Positions 1 through 7,463 of a DNA stretch of 11,707 nucleotides are shown piece after piece. Location: positions 1 to 11,707 of the forward strand of contig DLQN01000020.1 of the NCBI GenBank assembly GCA_002477595.1, in the 5' to 3' direction. This stretch comes from Roseivirga sp. UBA7431 (GTDB lineage Bacteria > Bacteroidota > Bacteroidia > Cytophagales > Cyclobacteriaceae). Position numbers and translations under genes: made by a program. Below the pieces are notes generated by a model. The model made no database searches. It was not told where the DNA came from and saw only the letters and a list, made by a program, of their open reading frames with translations. Each line of letters opens with the position of its first letter. Positions within the stretch are counted from its first letter, which is position 1.

Positions 1-407
1 CCACTTACTATATTAAGTGCATCGGTAATACTCAATCCTTTGATGGCCGCGATAAAGATGTCCTTAGCCTCCACAGCAGCATCTTCTGCCGCACGGTTTA
101 ATGACTCAATCGCTTGATCCACTTCATTCCCTAAACCGAGTGCTCTCAGTTTATCTTCGACATTCTTTGCATCAGGTGGGATAGGAATTTTAACCTTAGG
201 GTTGCCATAGTAACCGTTAAGTTCCGAGAGAATATCTACTCCTTTGCCAGTTCCTTGTACAAAGGCTTCCTTTAAGGCGTCAGCAGCCTCTTCTTTAGAG
301 AAGGCTCCTTTTTTACTTAAAAGACTTTTTGCTTTATTCAGAATTTGTGCTTCAGCAGAATAGTTAAATAGTAAGATAAAGGAGAAGAGTATGGATAGTC
401 TTTTCAT
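1..407 (-). CDS. Secreted DUF4197 family protein (partial, C-terminus beyond window)
   Basis: The minus-strand frame opens with ATG at 407-405 and stays open to the window edge, giving about 135 residues without a stop. The first 21 residues (MKRLSILFSFILLFNYSAEA, then Q) form a signal peptide with a basic start, a hydrophobic core and an AEA|Q signal-peptidase I site, so the product is probably periplasmic. The mature part matches what I remember of DUF4197: an early KEEAADALKEAF helix, then a GTGKGVDILSELNGYYGNP segment, KIPIPPDAKNVEDKLRALGLG, a helix with LNRAAEDAAVEAKDIF, and AIKGLSITDAL near the edge. The family's function is unknown. Known DUF4197 proteins are roughly 220-250 residues, so about 90 or more residues are missing. 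Its neighbour on the same strand starts 111 bp upstream of it. A weak TATCTATG box lies at 431-424 on the minus strand. Family assignment is from memory of the pattern. Confidence 0.85.
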   Translation of the reverse strand, partial: MKRLSILFSFILLFNYSAEAQILNKAKSLLSKKGAFSKEEAADALKEAFVQGTGKGVDILSELNGYYGNPKVKIPIPPDAKNVEDKLRALGLGNEVDQAIESLNRAAEDAAVEAKDIFIAAIKGLSITDALNIVS

Positions 408-445
408 AAGGATGTGCTTTTCACATAGATAACGTACAAGGGCAT

Positions 446-493
446 AAAAAGCTCATGAAGTCTGTGTTAATTTTTAATAAAAATAATTGAGCT
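446..493 (-). terminator. Possible terminator between the 84-aa gene and the DUF4197 gene
   Basis: Read on the minus strand, AGCTCA (493-488) pairs perfectly with TGAGCT (455-450), which runs straight into a TTTTT tract (450-446). The 32-nt interior is AT-rich and can fold further through TTTTT/AAAAA. It lies just after the 84-aa gene's stop at 518. The outer stem is only 6 bp and the loop is long, so this is a weak candidate. Confidence 0.25.
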
Positions 494-517
494 AATAAAG
501 TATAAGTTTTCGAAAGG

Positions 518-772
518 CTATTTATCCGCCTCCATCACCAACATCACCTTTTGATTTTCAGTGATGGCGTCTACCATTCGGGTGTAGCTTACGCGCTGGC
601 CATCTTTCTTTGACACATAGAAGTATTCTAAACCCTCAAGCTCCACCGTACATTCACCCAATTCGTAGCGAAGTGATTTTACAATTGCACCCTCAACAAT
701 AGGATTGTTATTCAGGTCGAGCAACCTAGGAGGAGTGGGTACTTTGGGTTTCTTTTTAAACAGTCCGAACAT
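518..772 (-). CDS. Small hypothetical protein, 84 aa, FGLFKKK N-terminus
   Basis: The ORF starts at ATG 772-770 and ends at TAG 520-518. I do not recognise a named family. Residues 2-12 are FGLFKKKPKVP: a short hydrophobic/aromatic patch followed by lysines, as in peptides that touch membrane surfaces. A proline-rich link (TPPRLLDLNNNPI) follows. The rest (about residues 26-80) reads as a small beta-rich domain with alternating hydrophobics (AIVKSLRYELGECTVELEGLEYFYVS, then VSYTRMVDAITENQKVMLV). There is no signal peptide and one cysteine (near residue 40), so it is probably cytoplasmic. Coding is supported by a clean frame of ordinary composition, a spacer of normal length on each side, and an N-terminal motif shared with the lipoprotein encoded at 3855-4703. 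It is divergent from leuS. A TATATTTA sequence at 797-790 (minus) could be its -7 box. Confidence 0.7.
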   Translation of the reverse strand: MFGLFKKKPKVPTPPRLLDLNNNPIVEGAIVKSLRYELGECTVELEGLEYFYVSKKDGQRVSYTRMVDAITENQKVMLVMEADK

Positions 773-856
773 AACGTGAGATTAAAGACTAAATATATCA
801 TCTCATTTTAAACTATGAGAAGTATGAGGGCAATTCTTTCGCACATGCTTTTGATC

Positions 857-930
857 GTCATTCCCGCGTAGGCGGGAATCTCCACAATTCTTGCACCAAT
901 TGGGAGATCCCCGATCAAGTCGGGGATGAC
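857..930. repeat. REP-like double-hairpin element (imperfect 74-bp palindrome)
   Basis: There are two perfect stem-loops. In the first, ATTCCCGC (860-867) pairs with GCGGGAAT (872-879) around a GTAG loop. In the second, ATCCCCGA (907-914) pairs with TCGGGGAT (920-927) around a TCAAG loop. The two hairpins are themselves inverted copies: outer arms GTCATTCCC (857-865) and GGGGATGAC (922-930) match at 8 of 9 positions, and inner arms GGGAATCTCC (874-883) and GGAGATCCCC (903-912) match at 9 of 10. GC content is well above the surrounding sequence. This is the architecture of REP/BIME-type or small MITE-like dispersed repeats, and GTCATTCCCGCG...CGCGGGAATC-type words recur in many bacterial genomes as I recall. 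It sits between two divergent genes, so a terminator role is unlikely. Copy number cannot be judged from one window. Confidence 0.75.
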
Positions 931-986
931 CTACTGATTGAATAGAGATAATTCTTCAAAACCATTTCTAAAGGCACTAAAAACAC

Positions 987-994
987 TATTTTTG
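987..994 (+). promoter_or_regulatory. leuS promoter, Bacteroidota -7 box TATTTTTG
   Basis: TATTTTTG fits the Bacteroidota -7 consensus TAnnTTTG at every defined base. A TTT/TTC at 965-968, 18-19 nt upstream, is a poor -33 element. Transcription would start near 998, giving a leader of about 30 nt before the leuS ATG. Confidence 0.5.
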
Positions 995-1027
995 CAGACT
1001 TCGAATTAGATAAAAGGTTAAGCGGTA

Positions 1028-3811
1028 ATGGCTGAATATAATCATCGTGATGTAGAGCCCAAGTGGCAGGCATATTGGACAAAAGAAGAAACTTTTAAGG
1101 CGACAAAGGATACTTCCAAACCAAAGTTTTATGCTTTGGACATGTTCCCCTACCCATCAGGTGCCGGGCTACACGTGGGTCATCCATTGGGCTATATTGC
1201 CAGTGATATTGTCTCTCGATTCAAGAGAAACCAAGGTTTTAATGTCCTTCATCCAATGGGCTTTGATGCCTTCGGCTTACCTGCCGAACAGTACGCCATT
1301 CAAACAGGTCAACACCCTGCCATTACTACGACAGAAAATATCGCTCGCTACAAAGAGCAATTAAAAAACATTGGTTTCGCCTTTGATTGGGACAAAGAAG
1401 TTCAGACTTGTGATCCGTCTTACTACAAATGGACGCAGTGGGTCTTTATGCAAATCTTTGATAGCTGGTACAACAACGACACCACTAAAGCAGAGCATAT
1501 TGACACCTTAATTGAGAAATTCTCAAAGTCGGGCAATACTGACATCAATGCTGCTTGTGATGATGACATTCAAGGATTCTCAGCAGAGGAATGGAACAGT
1601 TGGTCAGAGAAGGCGCAGCAACACATATTGCTCAAATACAGACTTACTTACCTTTCTGAAACTGCCGTAAACTGGTGTCCAGAATTAGGAACTGTTTTGT
1701 CCAATGACGAAGTAAAGGATGGTTTCTCTGAGCGTGGTGGTTTCCCAGTAGTTCGCAAGAACATGAAGCAATGGAGCATGCGCATCACTGCCTATGCCGA
1801 ACGATTGCTCCAAGGTTTAGATACCATTGATTGGTCTGAGCCATTAAAAGAAATGCAGCGTAACTGGATTGGAAAGTCCATTGGCGCAACACTAAAGTTT
1901 CAAGTTGAAAACTCTGATATCGCCATCGAAGTCTTCACAACTCGAATCGATACAATCTTCGGAGTGACTTTCTTATCACTTGCCCCGGAAAGTGACTTAA
2001 CAAAGTCGTTAACTACTCCTGAGCAGAAAGAAGCCGTTGAAAGTTATGTAAAGCAAGCCTTTAACCGATCGGAACGTGATCGTATGACGGACGTGAAGTC
2101 TATTTCTGGCGTATTTACAGGAAGCTACGCGACCAACCCTTACAACGGAGAGAAAGTACAAATCTGGGTAGCCGATTATGTATTGGCAGGCTACGGAACC
2201 GGTGCAGTGATGGCCGTTCCTTGTGGCGACCAAAGAGACTATGATTTCGCGAAGCATTTCGATTTACCAATTGTTCCCGTAATCAATGGTGCTGACATCA
2301 GTGAAAAAGCTGATTCGACTAAGGATGGTGTAATGATAAATTCTGGCTTCTTGGACGGACTTTCGTGTAAAGATGCCATTGCCAAAGCGATCGAGTTTGC
2401 AGAAGAAAAAGGTGTTGGTAAAGGAAAGATCAACTACCGTATCAGAGATGCCATCTTCGCAAGACAGCGTTATTGGGGAGAGCCGGTGCCTGTCTACTTC
2501 AAAGATGATACGCCCTATTTAGTGGCTGAAAAAGACCTTCCAATTATTCTTCCTGAAATTGACAAGTACTTACCTACCGAAGATGGTGATCCGCCATTGG
2601 GTAGAGCAGAAAACTTTAAATACTCACCATCAGGAGATGATAATTCCTATCCTTTGGAAATGAGTACTATGCCTGGCTGGGCAGGATCTAGCTGGTATTG
2701 GTACCGCTATATGGATGCCCACAACAATGAGGCATTTATCGACAAAGACATTCAAGAGTATTGGGGAAATGTAGACTTATACATCGGTGGGTCCGAGCAC
2801 GCTACAGGCCACCTACTCTACTCTCGTTTCTGGAATAAGATTTTGTTTGACTTAGGTTTTGTAAACCAAGAAGAGCCATTCAAGAAGTTGATCAACCAAG
2901 GAATGATCCAAGGAAGATCGAATTTTGTTTATAGAATCAAAGGAGAAAACAAGTTTGTCTCTTTGGGTTTAAAAGATCAGTACGAGACAACTACCATCCA
3001 CGTAGACGTAAGCCTATGCCGAAACGATGTTTTGGATACCGAAGGCTTCAAGAAATGGAGACCTGACTTAGTTGATGCCGAGTTTATCCTTGAAGATGGC
3101 AAGTACGTTTGCGGCTGGGAAGTCGAAAAGATGTCCAAGTCTAAATACAATGTCGTCAACCCTGATGAGATCATTGAACGCTACGGTGCAGACACCTTAA
3201 GACTTTACGAAATGTTTTTAGGTCCTTTGGAGCAATTCAAACCTTGGAACACGAATGGTATTGATGGTGTAAATAAGTTCTTGAGAAAGCTTTGGAGACT
3301 CTTCCACGATGAGCAAGGCAACTTGAACCTTTCAGATGCCGAACCGTCAAAAGATGCGTTGAAGTCGCTACACAAAGCGATTAAGAAAGCACAAGATGAT
3401 ATTGACCGCTATTCTTTCAATACTTCAGTGAGTACGTTTATGATCTGTGTGAATGAGCTTTCAGCTATGAATTGCAACAACCGAAGCATTTTGGAGGGTT
3501 TAACAGTGATCATCTCGCCTTACGCACCTCACATTGCAGAAGAGCTTTGGTCATTACTTGGTCACAAGGAAAGTGTTATCCATGCGGCTTACCCTGAATT
3601 CAATGCCGCGTACTTGGTAGAAGACTCTATCGAGTACCCTGTGATGGTCAATGGTAAGATGCGTGCTAAAATAAAACTAGCCGCAGACCTTAGTAAAGAA
3701 GAAATTGAGGCCGCTGCATTAGCCGATGAAAAAGTTCAAAAATGGCTAGAAGGAAAGGCACCAAAAAAGGTGATTGTCGTCCCTAAAAAGATCGTGAATT
3801 TGGTGGTTTAA
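1028..3811 (+). CDS. leuS: Leucine--tRNA ligase (LeuRS)
   Basis: This cytoplasmic class I synthetase charges tRNA-Leu with leucine using ATP. The 927-residue protein has the HIGH-type motif HVGH at residues 49-52 in the context [16 protein letters not shown], and KMSKS at 701-705. The CP1 editing domain is present: [18 protein letters not shown], the T-rich region, then [19 protein letters not shown] with the aspartate-rich editing loop around residues 401-406. The leucine-specific segment precedes KMSKS. An anticodon-binding helical domain and a small C-terminal domain ending [10 protein letters not shown] complete it. It is longer than E. coli LeuRS (860 residues), mostly because of an insertion at about residues 147-206 before NWCPEL. 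The stretch after NWCPEL lacks the cysteines of the zinc knuckle ([14 protein letters not shown]). The start at 1028 is chosen because the conserved region begins right away ([14 protein letters not shown]). It converges with the lipoprotein gene across 43 bp. Confidence 0.98.
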   Translation: MAEYNHRDVEPKWQAYWTKEETFKATKDTSKPKFYALDMFPYPSGAGLHVGHPLGYIASDIVSRFKRNQGFNVLHPMGFDAFGLPAEQYAIQTGQHPAITTTENIARYKEQLKNIGFAFDWDKEVQTCDPSYYKWTQWVFMQIFDSWYNNDTTKAEHIDTLIEKFSKSGNTDINAACDDDIQGFSAEEWNSWSEKAQQHILLKYRLTYLSETAVNWCPELGTVLSNDEVKDGFSERGGFPVVRKNMKQWSMRITAYAERLLQGLDTIDWSEPLKEMQRNWIGKSIGATLKFQVENSDIAIEVFTTRIDTIFGVTFLSLAPESDLTKSLTTPEQKEAVESYVKQAFNRSERDRMTDVKSISGVFTGSYATNPYNGEKVQIWVADYVLAGYGTGAVMAVPCGDQRDYDFAKHFDLPIVPVINGADISEKADSTKDGVMINSGFLDGLSCKDAIAKAIEFAEEKGVGKGKINYRIRDAIFARQRYWGEPVPVYFKDDTPYLVAEKDLPIILPEIDKYLPTEDGDPPLGRAENFKYSPSGDDNSYPLEMSTMPGWAGSSWYWYRYMDAHNNEAFIDKDIQEYWGNVDLYIGGSEHATGHLLYSRFWNKILFDLGFVNQEEPFKKLINQGMIQGRSNFVYRIKGENKFVSLGLKDQYETTTIHVDVSLCRNDVLDTEGFKKWRPDLVDAEFILEDGKYVCGWEVEKMSKSKYNVVNPDEIIERYGADTLRLYEMFLGPLEQFKPWNTNGIDGVNKFLRKLWRLFHDEQGNLNLSDAEPSKDALKSLHKAIKKAQDDIDRYSFNTSVSTFMICVNELSAMNCNNRSILEGLTVIISPYAPHIAEELWSLLGHKESVIHAAYPEFNAAYLVEDSIEYPVMVNGKMRAKIKLAADLSKEEIEAAALADEKVQKWLEGKAPKKVIVVPKKIVNLVV

Positions 3812-3854
3812 TTGATTTGAAAAAGACAATTGAGCTATGATGGAATAAATAAGA

Positions 3855-4703
3855 TTATCCTATTTCCTCCTCTAAAACTCCGGCTTCATTCTCTTCTTTA
3901 GACTTTTTCTTCTTCTCCTTTTTAGACTTAGGTACCTTATTTTTCTTTTTGAATAGACCAAAAAGACCCTTTTTCTCTGCTGTACTATCGGCAGACAAGG
4001 TGTCATATTGAAAATTCATCAATCCCATCGTATCAAGTGGGTCTACAACCACGGCTTCTTCTATGGTAAGGAAGTATTCTTGAAATCGCTTGTTGTAGGC
4101 TTCTTGCTCTACGTTAAAGCCTCCTCTAAGTAAAGGTGCATATTGTACTTGAATTGCAGTCGGGTAAGACGCCATTGCCTCCATTAACCTGGTATGTTTG
4201 GTTGTATCAAATCGATTGAGAGTCTCCTTTAGCAATGCCTGATACGCTGTCGCATTGAAATGGATGAGCTTATTTTCAAGTCCATCCAATTTGTAGAATG
4301 GTCTTTTTTTGGTGATCCTGTCAAATAAATATGGATTTTCTAGTACAGGCTTTTCTCGGCCTTGAAATACTTTCGCCCAGAGCTTCTCATTCTTTCTATT
4401 GTCATAAGTAAACCCCGCTTTCTCTTGTGCGTGAATTCGGCCGCCTTGCACTCTGAAGCCTCTTCCCGAAGTCCCCTTCGTAAATTTCTCCATCAGAGTA
4501 TCCGAAGGCTCAGCTTTATAACGAAAGCCAACAGGTCTTTTGGGGACTATATCCCCTTCCACTTCGGTAAACAAGGAGTAAATGTCATCTTGCTCATCTT
4601 GGTCCAACACAAAGGCTGATCGATATGCGGGACATACCGTTTGTACTGCACACGAAGACAGTAGGCCAATGGCCAGAAGACTTATGATGATTGTTTTGTT
4701 CAT
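3855..4703 (-). CDS. Predicted lipoprotein of unknown function with lysine-rich tail
   Basis: The frame is open from 4835, but the start is placed at ATG 4703-4701. From there the protein begins MNKTIIISLLAIGLLSSC, a type II signal peptide with lipobox LSSC and lipidated cysteine at residue 18. The 44 residues upstream look like translated promoter DNA. The protein is then 282 residues. The mature part starts AVQTVCPAYRSAFVLDQDEQDD, which resembles envelope lipoproteins of this phylum as I recall. Residues 30-240 are mixed and soluble, with no membrane segment and no motif I can name. The C-terminal 40 residues are extreme: GLFGLFKKKNKVP (246-258), a lysine run, then an acidic end (EENEAGVLEEEIG). 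It is convergent with leuS and divergent from crtY (149 bp apart). A TATTATTG near-match to the -7 box lies at 4731-4724 on the minus strand. Envelope location is well supported; function is unknown. Confidence 0.8.
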   Translation of the reverse strand: MNKTIIISLLAIGLLSSCAVQTVCPAYRSAFVLDQDEQDDIYSLFTEVEGDIVPKRPVGFRYKAEPSDTLMEKFTKGTSGRGFRVQGGRIHAQEKAGFTYDNRKNEKLWAKVFQGREKPVLENPYLFDRITKKRPFYKLDGLENKLIHFNATAYQALLKETLNRFDTTKHTRLMEAMASYPTAIQVQYAPLLRGGFNVEQEAYNKRFQEYFLTIEEAVVVDPLDTMGLMNFQYDTLSADSTAEKKGLFGLFKKKNKVPKSKKEKKKKSKEENEAGVLEEEIG

Positions 4704-4819
4704 TCGATTCCCCAGAAGGGGCACAATAATACTAAGTTTCAAAGCGATTAACGAAAAACACTTTGAAGAATTTTTTAACATAAAACTAACCCAGCAGTTA
4801 ATCATAAGAACATCCCTTA

Positions 4820-4836
4820 AATGATGCACAATCATT
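4820..4836. promoter_or_regulatory. Candidate operator: AATGAT-N5-ATCATT palindrome upstream of crtY
   Basis: Perfect 6-bp arms AATGAT (4820-4825) and ATCATT (4831-4836) flank a GCACA spacer. The palindrome fills the gap between a possible -33 element (TTA at 4817-4819) and the crtY -7 box starting at 4838. A palindrome lying in the promoter spacer is the layout used by MerR-type regulators, some of which control carotenoid genes. The assignment to any regulator is inference. Confidence 0.3.
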
Positions 4837-4837
4837 G

Positions 4838-4845
4838 TAAGTTTG
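4838..4845 (+). promoter_or_regulatory. crtY promoter, -7 box TAAGTTTG
   Basis: TAAGTTTG matches the Bacteroidota TAnnTTTG consensus fully. TTA at 4817-4819 lies 18 nt upstream and could serve as a degenerate -33 TTG. The box ends only 7 nt before the crtY ATG, so the transcript should start within about 5 nt of the start codon, making the mRNA nearly leaderless. Confidence 0.5.
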
Positions 4846-4852
4846 AAAACAG

Positions 4853-5986
4853 ATGAAGCAATACGATTATATAATTGCCGGTGCGGGTGCGGCTGGGCTT
4901 ACCCTGGCGTATGTGTCGAGGATCAAACAGGGTTTAAAGAAATCTATCCTGATAATCGATAGGGAAGATAAGTCAAAAAACGATAGAACATGGTGCTTCT
5001 GGGAAAAAAGCGATAACCTTTTCGAGCACCTAATTTTTAAATCTTGGCCCAATGCGACCTATGCGGGCACTAATTTCAAAGAGACATATAACATTGCGCC
5101 TTATACATACAAACTCATCAGAGGTATTGACTTTTACGATTTTGTAAAAAAATCTTTGAAAGAGGATGAATACATCACTTGGCTTCAGGAAGACATCCAA
5201 GAGATTGCACCAAATGGCACTGTAGTTACCGAAAACGGTTCTTATCAAGGAGAACTCGTCTTCGATAGTACTTTTGACTATCAAGATCTATCCAATAGCA
5301 AAGCCACTACACTACTACAACATTTTCAGGGCTATGTGATAGAAACAGCGCAAGATCATTTCAATCCAGAAGAATTAACCTATATGGATTTTAGTATTGA
5401 TCAGGAAGGTGACTGCCGTTTCGGATATGTCTTGCCCCTTGACAAAAGAAAGGCACTTGTGGAATACACTCTTTTTAATAAGACATTACTAGAAAAGGAA
5501 GCCTATAAGGTTCGCCTTGAGGCCTATATCAAAAGCCTTGGTATAAGTGAATACAAGGTTATTGAAGAAGAGTATGGAATCATACCTATGACAGATCACG
5601 CTTTTGAAATGCGAGCTAGTGATCACGTAATCAGAATTGGGATTAATGGCGGTTTTGCCAAGCCCTCCACGGGTTATACTTTTTTACGTGGACAAAAAAT
5701 CATCATCAAAATGGTTGAGAACTTAGCAAAAGGCTTAGATCCTCTTAAGAACCTTCCTTTTCAAAAATCAAAATACAAGAAGTACGATGCTACACTCTTG
5801 AATGTCTTAGCTTCTAAGAAATTTACTGGTGATGAAGTCTTTACTCCCATGTTCAAAAAAAATGGTGCAAAAGCATTTTTCAAGTTTTTAGATGAGGAAA
5901 CCTCTCTGGCGGAGGAACTTAAGATCATGTCCTCCACACCAATTTTAGATTTCGGAGCAGCATTTATTAAATCTATGCTGAAGTAG
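4853..5986 (+). CDS. crtY: Lycopene beta-cyclase, CrtY type (FAD-dependent)
   Basis: Proteins of this family cyclise the psi ends of lycopene to beta-ionone rings, giving gamma- then beta-carotene, in or at the membrane. The 377-residue length is usual for bacterial CrtY. Residues 4-20 form the dinucleotide-binding fold (YDYIIAGAGAAGLTLAY) and IDRED at 35-39 ends its second strand. NDRTWCFWEK (43-52) is the family's characteristic tryptophan-rich segment. CRFGYVLPLDKRKALVEYTLF (188-208) corresponds to the catalytic region; E204 lines up with the glutamate reported as essential in Pantoea CrtY. EYGIIPM (240-246) and GGFAKPSTGYTF (266-277) match the later conserved blocks. All key blocks are present, so it should be active. 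No other carotenoid gene is in the window. It is the first gene of a tight cluster, 13 bp ahead of cls. Start choice is firm because the FAD fold begins at residue 4. Confidence 0.88.
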   Translation: MKQYDYIIAGAGAAGLTLAYVSRIKQGLKKSILIIDREDKSKNDRTWCFWEKSDNLFEHLIFKSWPNATYAGTNFKETYNIAPYTYKLIRGIDFYDFVKKSLKEDEYITWLQEDIQEIAPNGTVVTENGSYQGELVFDSTFDYQDLSNSKATTLLQHFQGYVIETAQDHFNPEELTYMDFSIDQEGDCRFGYVLPLDKRKALVEYTLFNKTLLEKEAYKVRLEAYIKSLGISEYKVIEEEYGIIPMTDHAFEMRASDHVIRIGINGGFAKPSTGYTFLRGQKIIIKMVENLAKGLDPLKNLPFQKSKYKKYDATLLNVLASKKFTGDEVFTPMFKKNGAKAFFKFLDEETSLAEELKIMSSTPILDFGAAFIKSMLK

Positions 5987-5999
5987 TCTATCTTTAGGT

Positions 6000-7454
6000 A
6001 TGCTTGAGTTTTGGCACATCATTTCGCCTTACATTCTCCCATTGTATTACTTCATCATATTCTTTGTGGTGATCAATCTGTTACTAGAGAATAGGAACCC
6101 ACTAAAAACTCACTCCTACCTGCTCTTACTTTTACTGCTGCCCGTTATTGGGGTATTGATTTACTTCTTCTTCGGACAACACCAGTTAAAGCGGAAAATC
6201 TTTGCCAAGCGAGGCCTAATCAACCAAGCTTTTGGACCGATCTACGCCAAAGAGCACTTAGATGCAAAAACCAAGGTTGATGTCAAAGTAATTAAGCCTT
6301 ATAGACAGTTCGAGAAGCTCATCCGTTTTTTGAAAAACGACCTCTCTCCATTAACGCCAAATAATAAAGTAACAATACTTCGAAACGGTGAGAGTAAGTT
6401 CCCTGCTTTAATGGACGCTATTGCAAAGGCTGAAGACCACATTCATATAGAGTATTACATTTTTGAAAATGATACCATAGGTGGCCCACTGGCGGACTTG
6501 TTAATAGAAAAAGCATCACAGGGTATTGAAGTTAGGATGCTTTTAGATGGAGTAGGTTCACTGGCCTTGAAAAAAGGCTTCTTCAAAAAAATGAAAAGTA
6601 GTGGTGTACAACTGGCTGAATTTATACCTGTGCTTTTCCCATCTTTCACTAGTAAAATTAATTATCGAGACCACAGAAAAATTGTTATCATTGATGGTAA
6701 AATTGGCTTCACTGGCGGCATCAATATAAGTGACCGATATGTTAACAACGGAAGTCATCCAACTTACTGGCGCGATACCCATCTCAAAATTGAAGGAGAT
6801 GCGGTTAAGACACTACAGTTCCTTTTCTTTTTGAACTGGCAATTTGTGGTACAACACGAACTTGAGACACACCAAAAATACTTTCCAAAATCAGCGCATG
6901 TTGGTGACCATTATGTACAGATCAATGCGAGCGGCCCCGACTGGGAACTGGCCAGCATTATGGACTCTTTTTTAATTGCGATTACTTCGGCTAGGAGTTC
7001 GGTCAAAATTGCCACACCTTACTTTATCCCCACCGAGAGTATTTTAGATGCCATTATTACGGTATCAAAAAGCGATATCAAGGTCGAGTTAATGATTCCT
7101 TATGAGTCAGACTCTTGGATAGTCAAGTCAGCTTCCTTTTCTTTTATAGAGAAATTACTAGAAGCAGGTGTCAATGTTTATTTCTACAAGAAAGGTTTTT
7201 TACATTCAAAAGTGATTATGATCGATGAATCCTTTGCCTCTATCGGCACTGCGAATATGGATTATAGAAGTTTTGACCTTAATCACGAGGTGAACACCTA
7301 TCTATATGACAGCGATCTGGTAGAAACCTTGCTAGATCAGTTTGAAGAAGATAAATTAGTAAGCATCAAAATCACACTCGAGAACTGGCGAAAACGCGGA
7401 CTCAAAGAAAAACTAAAAGAATCCATTTGTAGACTAATGGCACCACTACTATAA
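6000..7454 (+). CDS. cls: Cardiolipin synthase, phospholipase D family
   Basis: This inner-membrane enzyme condenses two phosphatidylglycerol molecules (or a related donor pair) to cardiolipin plus glycerol. The 484-residue length is normal for the ClsA type. Two N-terminal membrane segments lie at about residues 8-29 and 39-58, separated by LENRNPLKTHSY. Both HKD motifs are intact: H225-x-K227-x4-D232 followed by GFTGGIN, and H402-x-K404-x4-D409 followed by SIGTANMDYRSFDLNHE. The DHIHIEYYIFENDTIG segment (146-161) is typical of the first PLD domain. The exact isoform and head-group specificity cannot be told from sequence; phosphatidylglycerol and phosphatidylethanolamine users look alike. 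It starts 13 bp after crtY and ends 9 bp before the acyl-CoA dehydrogenase gene, so co-transcription is likely. A TTTAGGT just before the ATG gives only a minimal AGG ribosome-binding site. Confidence 0.93.
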   Translation: MLEFWHIISPYILPLYYFIIFFVVINLLLENRNPLKTHSYLLLLLLLPVIGVLIYFFFGQHQLKRKIFAKRGLINQAFGPIYAKEHLDAKTKVDVKVIKPYRQFEKLIRFLKNDLSPLTPNNKVTILRNGESKFPALMDAIAKAEDHIHIEYYIFENDTIGGPLADLLIEKASQGIEVRMLLDGVGSLALKKGFFKKMKSSGVQLAEFIPVLFPSFTSKINYRDHRKIVIIDGKIGFTGGINISDRYVNNGSHPTYWRDTHLKIEGDAVKTLQFLFFLNWQFVVQHELETHQKYFPKSAHVGDHYVQINASGPDWELASIMDSFLIAITSARSSVKIATPYFIPTESILDAIITVSKSDIKVELMIPYESDSWIVKSASFSFIEKLLEAGVNVYFYKKGFLHSKVIMIDESFASIGTANMDYRSFDLNHEVNTYLYDSDLVETLLDQFEEDKLVSIKITLENWRKRGLKEKLKESICRLMAPLL

Positions 7455-7463
7455 ATACCAAGC

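Noticed and set aside
412..426. ATGTG-CTTTT-CACAT hairpin just upstream of the DUF4197 start
   Set aside because: Five AT-rich pairs only; too weak to call a regulatory structure.
801..820. TCTCAT-N8-ATGAGA inverted repeat upstream of the 84-aa gene
   Set aside because: Six-bp arms in AT-rich spacer with no other support; not separable from chance.
2009..2257. Minus-strand ORFs inside leuS and other genes
   Set aside because: They lie wholly inside strongly conserved genes on the opposite strand or in another frame and show no recognisable domain; they are shadows.
3812..3854. Bidirectional terminator between leuS and the lipoprotein gene
   Set aside because: Only a 5-bp AATTG/CAATT pairing is visible with no GC-rich stem or U-tract; no terminator can be supported.
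4708..4721. CCCC-AGAA-GGGG hairpin upstream of the lipoprotein start
   Set aside because: Only 4 bp of stem and probably at or before the transcription start, so an RNA structure is unlikely to form.
4704..4835. 44-residue N-terminal extension of the lipoprotein ORF
   Set aside because: It precedes a clear lipoprotein signal peptide starting at 4703, has odd composition, and covers the divergent promoter region; it is not coding.
5989..5996. TATCTTTA as a promoter for cls
   Set aside because: It lies only 3 nt before the cls ATG, so transcription would start inside or after the start codon; the gene is better explained as part of the crtY transcript.
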